64,000 bases of DNA. It comes from Winogradskya humida (GTDB taxonomy: Bacteria > Actinomycetota > Actinomycetes > Mycobacteriales > Micromonosporaceae). Position numbers and translations under genes: made by a program. The stretch spans positions 1 to 64,000 of the forward strand of contig NZ_BOMN01000093.1 in the NCBI RefSeq assembly GCF_016862215.1, given 5' to 3'. Below are positions 20,163-26,975 of the stretch, piece after piece. The notes under the pieces are model-generated. The model did not search any database. It saw only the letters and a program-made list of their open reading frames with translations, and was not told the DNA's origin. Within the stretch, counting starts at the first letter, position 1; each line of letters begins with the position of its first letter.

Positions 20163-21155
20163 TCAGAGCCAGCCGAGCTGGGCGGCCTTCACACCCGCCT
20201 CGAACCGGCTGCGCGCACCGAGCCGCTCCATGATCGAAGCCATCATCCGGCGTGAGGTGCGAGCGGAGATGAACAGCTGCGACGCCGAGGACTCATCGGT
20301 GTGCCCCTGCGCGATGAGCACCAGCAGCTGCCGTTCCTGCTCCGACAGCCCGATCCGCTCGGTGTCCGGCTCCGCTCCCAGCGGCGTGGCGACATCCCAG
20401 GTGGCCTCGAAGAGCGCGACGAGGGAGGCGATCACGCCCGGCCCGGTGTGACACAGCGCTCCCTTACGGGTGTCGACCGGGTCGATGGGTACCAGCGCGA
20501 TCGAGTTGTCCACCAGGACCATCCGCGGCGGCAGCGTCGCCACCGTGCGGAACTCGCCACCACGGCCGGTCAGCTCACGGGCGTACTCAAATGTCGCTTC
20601 GTCCTGCCGGATGCTGTCCACCCCGATGGTCCGGATGGTCACCCCCCGTCGCAGCACCGACTCGTCATTGCGCAGTGCGGCGGTCAGCGCCGGGCCGGAC
20701 TGGGCACCCCCGGGCATAAAGGTCATCACCGTACGCGTGGCATTGCACGACAACTGCTCCAGCCGCCGCTGCACGGCCTGGATCCCGTCGAGCCGCTCGA
20801 CACCGCCCTCGTCACCGGCGCGACCGCCGACGGTTCGCAGCTCGCTCTCGGCCAGCATCCGGGTGATCATGTCCTGCCGTTCGGCGATCTGCTGCTGCCG
20901 TTCGACCAGGTGACGCCGCTCCTCCGCCATCAGCTCCTGCAACCCTGCCAGCGGATCGACGGCGAACATCCGGCCGGGGTCCTCCAGCGACTCCCGGAGC
21001 AGCCGGCGCTCGAAGAGCACGTCCAGCGCCGTACGGATATCGTCGGTCGAGAGGGTGAGATGCTCCGCGAGCTGCTCGACGGACATCTCCTGATGCCCCA
21101 GCATCGCGCGGTAGACGGTCTCCGGTATCCCCTGCATGCCTAGAATCTGAAGCAA
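20163..21155 (-). CDS. TrmB/LuxR-type transcriptional regulator
   Basis: A 330-residue cytoplasmic regulator. Residues ~1-70 form a TrmB-like winged helix (VEQLAEHLTLSTDDIRTALDVLFERRLL), ~75-110 a coiled coil, the middle a phospholipase-D-like sensor domain, and ~265-330 a LuxR/GerE HTH (LSEQERQLLVLIAQGHTDESSASQLFISARTSRR region). This architecture is common among orphan LuxR regulators next to actinomycete biosynthetic clusters. The start is a TTG preceded by GGGAG at suitable distance; an internal ATG at 21137 has no good ribosome site. It is transcribed towards the PKS operon and away from the sigma factor gene, so it may control the polyketide cluster (inference). Confidence 0.85.
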   Translation of the reverse strand: MLQILGMQGIPETVYRAMLGHQEMSVEQLAEHLTLSTDDIRTALDVLFERRLLRESLEDPGRMFAVDPLAGLQELMAEERRHLVERQQQIAERQDMITRMLAESELRTVGGRAGDEGGVERLDGIQAVQRRLEQLSCNATRTVMTFMPGGAQSGPALTAALRNDESVLRRGVTIRTIGVDSIRQDEATFEYARELTGRGGEFRTVATLPPRMVLVDNSIALVPIDPVDTRKGALCHTGPGVIASLVALFEATWDVATPLGAEPDTERIGLSEQERQLLVLIAQGHTDESSASQLFISARTSRRMMASIMERLGARSRFEAGVKAAQLGWL

Positions 21156-21348
21156 GGTACAACTCCCAGGTCCTGCGCTGATCCAGCCGGGTATCGCTGA
21201 TTGCCGGACCGCTACCGGTTCGTCGACCAGACAATCGGAAACCTATAAGCCCAAAAAGATCTTGGCTATCAGGGTCTTGCCCGACAGAGCCGTGCAACCT
21301 TCCTCGCCGCTGCGGCCGTTCTATCTCCGCCGAAGGGAGGCAGGCGAT

Positions 21349-21873
21349 TTGAGAGCCGCAGACGAAGACGCGTTTCGTGAGTTCGTGACGTCGCAGATGG
21401 CGTCGTTGCGCAAGCTGGCATACCTGACCTGCGGCGACTGGCACGCGGCGGAGGACGCCGTGGCCAACGCGCTGGTCAAGCTCTACCCGCGCTGGCGCAA
21501 GCTGGAGCGCCCGGACCTGTACGTCAAAACCATGGTCTACCGGGCCGCGATCGACGAGACCCGGCGCCCGTGGCGGCGGGAACGGTCGGCCGGCGATGCC
21601 ATGCCCGAGGTCGCAGTGCAGGACTCGGCGGGCGCCACCGATGAGCGGTTGCGACTCAAGGCCGCCCTGGACGGAGTGCCGCCCCGGCAGCGGGCCGCCG
21701 TGATCCTGCGGTACTACCTCGGCCTGAGCCTGGAGGACACGGCCCAGGTCCTGGGCTGCAGCCTCGGCACGGCGAAGAGCCAGACCTCCCGGGGCCTCGC
21801 CAAGCTCCGGGAGCTCATGGCCGCGGAAAAGATCGATCTCAGCGAAGGAGAGTTGTCCCATGCGGTTGCATGA
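21349..21873 (+). CDS. SigE-family extracytoplasmic-function sigma factor
   Basis: A 174-residue ECF sigma factor. Region 2 is seen as FREFVTSQMASLRKLAYLTCGDWHAAEDAVANALVKLY, and region 4 as the HTH around VPPRQRAAVILRYYLGLSLEDTAQVLGCSLGTAKS. This matches the actinobacterial SigE subfamily. I chose the TTG at 21349 because GAAGGGAGG lies 9 nt upstream; an in-frame ATG at 21262 would add codons that look non-coding and lacks a ribosome site. The 3' end overlaps the next gene by 14 nt, so the sigma factor and the membrane protein after it are coupled, as for sigma/anti-sigma pairs. Confidence 0.88.
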   Translation: MRAADEDAFREFVTSQMASLRKLAYLTCGDWHAAEDAVANALVKLYPRWRKLERPDLYVKTMVYRAAIDETRRPWRRERSAGDAMPEVAVQDSAGATDERLRLKAALDGVPPRQRAAVILRYYLGLSLEDTAQVLGCSLGTAKSQTSRGLAKLRELMAAEKIDLSEGELSHAVA

Positions 21874-22924
21874 GCTCGTGGACACGGTGACGGCCGACGA
21901 GCCGCCGATGGGTCGCGGCATCGACATCGACGGGATCGTGTCGGCCGGTCGCCGGGCCGAGCGTCGTCGCAAGGGCGGATTTGCCATGGGCGGTGCGGCG
22001 GTGCTGGTCGCGGTGGTGACGGCCGGCGCGTTTGCGCTGCCCTCGCACGACACCACCACCGCCACCACCACCGCCACCGCCGCCGCGGAGACGTCATCGC
22101 CGTTCAGCTTCACCTTCGGGGCGTATGACGCGGGCAGGCTGCACGTGCAGAACCCGACCGACGTGTCCGGCGCCTACCAGGTCGCCACGATAAAGATCGA
22201 CGACGCGCCCTCGAACGCGTATGGGTCGCTGACGGTCTACCAGCGGGGCGCGTTCAACGAGGCCTCCCTCGCCAACGCCACGACGGTGAGCGTCAACGGG
22301 CAGACCGTGCTCCAGGCGAGCCTGCTTGCGGACAGCAAGCCCAGGACCGGCGACAAAGCGATCGCCTGGCAGCACGCGGACGGCGCCTGGGCGGTCGTGA
22401 AGGCGTTCTCCACCGACGCGGACAACCCCTCGTTCGCCGACCTCACCGCGCTGATCGCCGGCCTCGAACCGAACAGCAGCCCGAACCCCGCCGTCCTGCC
22501 CTTCACGATGGGTTACCTGCCGGCCGGCTACACCGCGGTCGACGTGGCCGAGCACTCGCTGCCCGGCTGGGACAGCGTCACCGGCAGCGACGCCAGCGTC
22601 TACGGCGGCGCGATCTTCGCCCGGAACGCCCCGGCAACCGGCCTGTCGGACCCGTACCTCGACCTGCCCGGCAGCTTCACCATCACGGTCAGCTCCCTCG
22701 CCGAATCAGCACAGAAGCCCCCACCCATCGACGCCGCCCACAAGTGCACCGACGCCGACGCAGCGACGTTCTGCACCTACTCGATCATCACCGGCACAAC
22801 CCTGCTCTCGGTCACCGGCAACCTCCCCATCGCCGAGAAGACCCGGGTCGCCAAGTCGATCAAACTGGCCGACCTCACCGACGAAGCCACCTGGACCCCC
22901 GCCTCCAAGCTCCTCCAGCCGTAA
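21860..22924 (+). CDS. Single-pass membrane protein, probable anti-sigma partner
   Basis: A 354-residue protein with a short cytoplasmic N-terminus (~1-40, basic AERRRK stop-transfer), one transmembrane segment (~42-60), a Thr/Ala-rich linker (TTTATTTATAAAETSS) and a large extracytoplasmic domain rich in beta-type sequence, with two Cys late in the chain. There is no clear zinc anti-sigma motif (HxxxCxxC). The coupling to the ECF sigma gene and the topology suggest that the N-terminus holds the sigma factor, but this is inferred from context. Confidence 0.75.
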   Translation: MRLHELVDTVTADEPPMGRGIDIDGIVSAGRRAERRRKGGFAMGGAAVLVAVVTAGAFALPSHDTTTATTTATAAAETSSPFSFTFGAYDAGRLHVQNPTDVSGAYQVATIKIDDAPSNAYGSLTVYQRGAFNEASLANATTVSVNGQTVLQASLLADSKPRTGDKAIAWQHADGAWAVVKAFSTDADNPSFADLTALIAGLEPNSSPNPAVLPFTMGYLPAGYTAVDVAEHSLPGWDSVTGSDASVYGGAIFARNAPATGLSDPYLDLPGSFTITVSSLAESAQKPPPIDAAHKCTDADAATFCTYSIITGTTLLSVTGNLPIAEKTRVAKSIKLADLTDEATWTPASKLLQP

Positions 22925-23041
22925 CGTCACGCACCTGCGCCGAGGCCGCTTAGCCACGGCGCGATCAACGCGATTTCGCCGGGGCTCCGGGTCAACCTTT
23001 CCGGTACCGGCGTCGTCTTGACCGCGACGACAGGAGAGCCC

Positions 23042-23218
23042 GTGGCGAAGGGACACCTGGACACCCGCTCCTACGGCGCGACCCTGGAGCTGTCCGGCCA
23101 CGGGCTCACGGTCGAGGTGAAGCGGCCGGCCGACGTGGTCCGGCGAGCTGACATCACGGGTCCCGGCCGGCGGGCCGGGGCCGGCGGGCCGGGGCCGGCG
23201 GCAGAGCGAGATATCTAG
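23042..23218 (+). CDS. Possible small ORF (58 aa), unknown
   Basis: A GTG start lies 5 nt after AGGAG, giving a 58-residue product. The first ~35 residues (AKGHLDTRSYGATLELSGHG, then TVEVKRPADVVRRAD) look like normal coding sequence. The C-terminal third is Gly/Pro/Arg low complexity from a CCGGCCGGCGGGCCGGGG-type repeat (23160-23202). It may be a real small protein or the decayed start of a longer one. Apart from it, the 22925-23462 interval holds only the Hsp20 promoter. Confidence 0.35.
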   Translation: MAKGHLDTRSYGATLELSGHGLTVEVKRPADVVRRADITGPGRRAGAGGPGPAAERDI

Positions 23219-23284
23219 TCGGATCAACACAGATTTTCTTTGCGCAGCTCAGAAGATAAACACCCGCGAACCTTGCCGATTTAC

Positions 23285-23314
23285 TTGCCAGCTCGTCGGT
23301 CCGGGTGCTACAAA
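23285..23314 (+). promoter_or_regulatory. Putative sigma-70-type promoter of the Hsp20 gene
   Basis: TTGCCA (23285-23290) and TACAAA (23309-23314) are separated by 18 bp in an AT-richer stretch, about 150 bases upstream of the Hsp20 start. No HspR-type inverted repeat is recognised. Confidence 0.4.
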
Positions 23315-23462
23315 ATACGTGTCGCTGCTGCTCCTCGCGGTGATGGACCACTACGGGAGCCACACCACCGGAGCATGCTGCGACCTCGGCGAGCTTGATC
23401 TTCAGCCGAGCGCCACGTGTCCGCCGGGCAGGCCGGCGGACCACTCCAGAGAGGTGGATCCA

Positions 23463-23942
23463 GTGGTGCTGACTTTCGATCCTTTCCGCGAGTTCGACCG
23501 CCTGGCCGGGCAGCTGCTCGGCGCTGGAACCGCCCCGGGCAGCACCGTCCCGGGCGGGACCACTCTGGCGATGCCGATGGATCTCTACCGCTCCGGCGAC
23601 CACTTCGTCCTGCACTGCGACCTCGCCGGCGTCGACCCCGGCTCCGTCGAGATCGACGTCGACAACCGCGTGCTGACGATCCGCGCCGAGCGCTCCCCGC
23701 GCACCGACAACGACGTGCAATGGCTGCGTCGCGAACGCCCCACCGGCACCTTCGAACGCCGCCTCACCCTCGCCGACGGCCTGGACCTCGACCGCATCAC
23801 CGCGACCTGGCAGGACGGCGTGCTGACCCTCACCATCCCGGTGGCCGAGGCCGCCAAGCCCCGCCGCATCTCCATCACCACGGGCGACAAGGGTGTCGTC
23901 GAGAGCTCAACCACCGACGCCACAGCGATCTCCAGCAACTGA
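23463..23942 (+). CDS. Hsp20/alpha-crystallin small heat-shock protein
   Basis: A 159-residue small heat-shock protein. The alpha-crystallin domain spans ~residues 38-135, with PMDLYRSGDHFVLHCDLAGVDP, the VLTIRAER strand, and the GVLTLTIPVAEAAKPRRI end with the usual I/V-x-I/V-like tail close by. These proteins hold unfolding proteins in an ATP-independent way. I chose the GTG at 23463, which gives the typical N-terminus VVLTFDPFREFDRL and has GAGAGGTGG just upstream; longer readings give an unlikely N-terminus. A 15-bp tandem repeat and a long palindrome follow it. Confidence 0.9.
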   Translation: MVLTFDPFREFDRLAGQLLGAGTAPGSTVPGGTTLAMPMDLYRSGDHFVLHCDLAGVDPGSVEIDVDNRVLTIRAERSPRTDNDVQWLRRERPTGTFERRLTLADGLDLDRITATWQDGVLTLTIPVAEAAKPRRISITTGDKGVVESSTTDATAISSN

Positions 23943-23947
23943 TCGGG

Positions 23948-23993
23948 CCGGGCTGAAAGTCGACCGGGCTGAAGTCGACCGGGCTGAAGTCGA
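23948..23993. repeat. 15-16 bp tandem repeat after the Hsp20 gene
   Basis: CCGGGCTGAAAGTCGA at 23948-23963 is followed by two copies of CCGGGCTGAAGTCGA (23964-23978, 23979-23993). A diverged unit lies at about 24027-24042. The array begins 5 bases after the Hsp20 stop codon and each unit contains TGA. Confidence 0.8.
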
Positions 23994-24046
23994 CACCGGG
24001 CAGCGGCTTCCACCTGGAGGTCGAGCACCGGGCTGATAGTCGGCAG

Positions 24047-24080
24047 GTCCACAGACCACGTCCGGACGTGGTCTGTGGAC
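24047..24080. terminator. 34-bp perfect palindrome between convergent genes
   Basis: A 15-bp arm (GTCCACAGACCACGT) pairs with its exact complement around a self-complementary CCGG centre. It sits between the Hsp20 gene and the convergent kinase pseudogene, so it most likely acts as a bidirectional terminator. A protein operator is the alternative. Confidence 0.7.
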
Positions 24081-24087
24081 CGTCGGT

Positions 24088-24903
24088 TCAGCCGACGGCG
24101 ATGTGGGCGTCCCGGAAGACGACCTTGATTTTGGGGCCGCCGCCTCCCTCGCTGGCGCCGAAAGTGACCTTGCCGCTCTTGTGGCGGGCGCCGGAGGACC
24201 TGCCGCGGGAGAGGTCGCTGGTCAGGACCTTTTTGCGTCCACCGAGACCGTGGCGAACGGGTTGTGGCCCGTTGCCGCGAATGCGACCACCGCCCCCACG
24301 CGAAGATGTCCGCGGCCGGGGTCAGGCTCTCCTCCGCGTCCGGGGAGAACCGTTCCGGGGACATGTACGCCAGCATGCCGACCATCTCCTGCGTACGCGT
24401 GTGGTGGCTCGTGGCCTCGACCGCCTTCGCGATGCCGAAGTCGATCACCTTCGGCGAGCCGACGCGAACAGCACGTTCGCCGGTTTCAGGTCGCGGTGCA
24501 CGATGCCCGCGCTGTGGATCGCGACCAGCGCCGAGGCCACGCCGACCGCGACGCTGTGCAGGCTGCCACCGCGCAGCGGCCCCTGGCTCCGGACGACCTC
24601 GGCCAGGCTCGGACCGTCCACATACTCCACGACCAGGTACGGCGTCTCGTGGTCGGGATCCGCGTCCAGCACCTCGGCCGTGCAGAACGCCGGGACCTCG
24701 CGCGCCCGGTTGACCTCGCTGCGGAACCGGGCCCGGAAGTTCTCGTCCAGTGCGTACTGTGCCCTGATGACCTTGACCGCGACGGGCGTGCCGGCCGGGT
24801 CGCGGGCCAGGAACACGTCGCCCATGCCGCCCTGGCCTAGGCGGCTGATCATCTCGTAGCGACCCAGAACGCGGGGGTCCCCTGGGCGCAAGGAAGAGGT
24901 CAC
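24088..24903 (-). pseudogene. Frameshifted and shortened Ser/Thr protein kinase
   Basis: The first 152 codons encode an intact kinase N-lobe with GQGGMG, the VAVKVI lysine and HRDLKPANVLFA, then run into a stop. A -1 shift restores VIDFGIAKAVEA, the activation segment and MSPERF...ADIFAWG. A second -1 shift at a G5 run restores AVVAFAATGHNPFATVSVDA. A third at an A5 run restores KKVLTSDLSRG...GGGPKIKVVFRDAHIAVG up to a stop at 24088-24090. Even after repair, most of subdomains X-XI is missing. It is therefore probably a decayed kinase. Two of the three shifts lie in homopolymers, so sequencing error could explain part of the damage. Confidence 0.75.
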
Positions 24904-24930
24904 GCGGGCACTGTCATGCCCCGGGGGAAA

Positions 24931-25761
24931 TCAGCGCGTGCTTGCGCGGGCCACCAGATGGGCGGTCGGGGCCTGGTAGACGGCGGGCGCCGCGCCGGTC
25001 ATCGCGTCGAGCAGGGCGCGGGCGGCCAGCTCGCCGATGCGGCCGACGTCGTGGCTCATCGCGGACAGCGCCGGCACGGCCAGCTGGCACAGGGCGGAGT
25101 CGTCCCAGGCGACCACCGAGATGTCACCCGGGACCGCCACGCCGCGTTCGCGCAGCTCGTCGAGCACGGCGAGCGCCATCAGATCGTTGTCGCAGACGAT
25201 CGCGGTGGGGCCGCCACCGAGCAGATCGGCGGTGACAGCGCGGCCTGAATCGTACGAATAATCGCCCTCACCGTGCAGCAGCCGCAACCCGCGCGTGGCA
25301 GCCTCGGCCTCGGTGCCCTCGCGGCGCAGTTGGGTGTGCACGAACGACATCGGGCCGCTGATGTGCCCGATGACCTCGTGCCCGCGCTCGGCCAGGAACC
25401 GGACCGCCTCCCGGGCGAACCCCGCGTCATCGGTCCACACCGTCGGCAGGCCCGACGCCGTCGACGGTGCACCGAGGACCACGGCGGGCAGGCCCAGCCG
25501 GTGCACCAGGGCGACCCGGTCGTCCTCGGTTGTCAGGTCGACGAGCACGACACCGTCGACCTGCTTGCCGGCGGCCCACCGCTCGTAGGTCTCGTTCTCG
25601 GCCTCGCGATCGGTGACGACCTTGACCAGGACAGACACCCCGGCCGGGGCGAGCACGCGCTCCAGCCCCTCGAGGAACTCGTGGTAGTAGGGCTCCTCGC
25701 CCAGCACCCGCGAGGCACGCGCCAGCACCAGCCCGACCCGCCGTTGCGCCTGCGTCACCAC
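24931..25761 (-). CDS. LacI-type sugar-sensor domain protein lacking the HTH
   Basis: A 276-residue protein that covers only the periplasmic-binding-like effector domain of LacI/GalR repressors: RRVGLVLAR, DGVVLVDLTTEDDRV, the GHISGP segment, TAIVCDNDLMALAVLDELRERGVAVPGDISVVAWDDS and the C-terminal PALSAMSHDVGRIGELAARALLD. Normal LacI proteins are ~330-350 residues with an N-terminal HTH of ~60 residues. Here GTG start codons follow directly after a GGAGG ribosome site, and the divergent ROK gene begins 38 bp away, so there is no room for the HTH. It may act as a ligand-responsive partner of the neighbouring ROK protein, or be a remnant. The domain itself looks intact. Confidence 0.82.
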   Translation of the reverse strand: MVTQAQRRVGLVLARASRVLGEEPYYHEFLEGLERVLAPAGVSVLVKVVTDREAENETYERWAAGKQVDGVVLVDLTTEDDRVALVHRLGLPAVVLGAPSTASGLPTVWTDDAGFAREAVRFLAERGHEVIGHISGPMSFVHTQLRREGTEAEAATRGLRLLHGEGDYSYDSGRAVTADLLGGGPTAIVCDNDLMALAVLDELRERGVAVPGDISVVAWDDSALCQLAVPALSAMSHDVGRIGELAARALLDAMTGAAPAVYQAPTAHLVARASTR

Positions 25762-25799
25762 TGCCTCCGGTTCTGCTCCCTAGGCGATACGGTACCGCC

Positions 25800-26975
25800 A
25801 TGGCACGTCGAGAAACGCCGGCGGCCGGGCCGGGGAGCCGGGCGCTGGTCGTGGATGTCATCCGGTCGGCGGGCACGATCAGCCGGGTGGAGCTGGCCGG
25901 GCTGACCGGGCTGACCCAGCCGTCGATCTCCATGATCGTGCGGATACTGATCGCCGACGGCGTCGTGCACGAGACCGGCTCGGCGGGTTCGGTGCGCGGG
26001 AAGCCGCGCAAGCTGCTGGCGATCACCCCGGCCGGGCGGTTCGGGATCGGGTTCCATCTCGGGGTCGACGCGCTGACCTGCGTCGCCGTCGACCTCACCG
26101 GCGGGGTGGTCGGGCGGGAGGTGGTCCCGCTCGACGGCGACGACCCGGGCGGTGACGATGTGGCGGCCCGGCTGGCCGACCGGTTCCGTGACTTCACCGA
26201 CGGGCTCGACCTGCCCACATCGCGGATCGAGGGCCTGGCGATCGTGGCGGCAACCGCCCGCCCGGGGCGTGAGGCGGCCGGCCCGGATCTGAACGCGGTC
26301 CGCGCCGAGCTGGCCGGCCGGCTGGGTATCCCGGTCCTGGTCGAGAACGACGCGGCGGCGGCCGCGCTGGGCGAATTCTGGAGCCGGCGGGTCTCGCGGG
26401 ACCAGTCGTTCGCCGGCATCTACCTGTCGACCGGGATCGGTGCGGGCCTGGTCTTCGGGGGTGCGCTGTTCCGGGGCACGAGCGTTGACGCGGGTGAGCT
26501 GGGACATTTCTCCATCCATTACGACGGCCGGCCCTGTCCGTGCGGCAACCGCGGCTGCGTGGAGCGGTACGCCTCGATGACGGCCGTCGCCGACACCGCC
26601 CGCGCCGACGCGGATCTGGCCGGGCGGTTGCGGCTGGAGGGGAGCGTCCCCGAGGTGTACGACGCCGTCGCTCGCGCGGCGGTCAGTGGCGACCCCGGTG
26701 CGTACGCCCTGCTCGACGAGGCAGCCGGCCGGCTCGCCGTGGCAGCTGCCTCGATGGTGAACCTCCTCGATGTGGGCCGGCTGGTCCTGACCGGGCCGGG
26801 AGTCGCCGTGGCGGGTTCGATCTTCGCCCAGCGGGTGCGCGGTCAGCTGGCCCGCAGCGTGCACGCCCGGCATCGCCGCGAGGTCATGGTGGAGTTGTCC
26901 GCGCAGCCCCGGGACGCCGCGAGCATCGGAGCCGCCGCCCTGGTGGTGCAGGCGTCGATCGCGCCCGCGTCATAA
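25800..26975 (+). CDS. ROK-family transcriptional regulator 1
   Basis: A 391-residue ROK repressor. Residues ~10-70 form a MarR-like winged HTH (SRVELAGLTGLTQPSISMIVRILIADGVV), followed by a sugar-kinase-like domain with LVENDAAAAALGEFW, STGIGAGLVFGG, the zinc motif CPCGNRGCVE and LVLTGPGVAVAG. Proteins of this type (NagC/XylR-like) bind sugars and control sugar operons. It is a close paralogue of the second ROK gene at 32544, sharing the start MARRExPAAGPGSRAL. It diverges from the HTH-less LacI gene with a 38-bp gap and converges, with a 6-nt overlap, on the beta-mannosidase gene. Confidence 0.9.
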   Translation: MARRETPAAGPGSRALVVDVIRSAGTISRVELAGLTGLTQPSISMIVRILIADGVVHETGSAGSVRGKPRKLLAITPAGRFGIGFHLGVDALTCVAVDLTGGVVGREVVPLDGDDPGGDDVAARLADRFRDFTDGLDLPTSRIEGLAIVAATARPGREAAGPDLNAVRAELAGRLGIPVLVENDAAAAALGEFWSRRVSRDQSFAGIYLSTGIGAGLVFGGALFRGTSVDAGELGHFSIHYDGRPCPCGNRGCVERYASMTAVADTARADADLAGRLRLEGSVPEVYDAVARAAVSGDPGAYALLDEAAGRLAVAAASMVNLLDVGRLVLTGPGVAVAGSIFAQRVRGQLARSVHARHRREVMVELSAQPRDAASIGAAALVVQASIAPAS

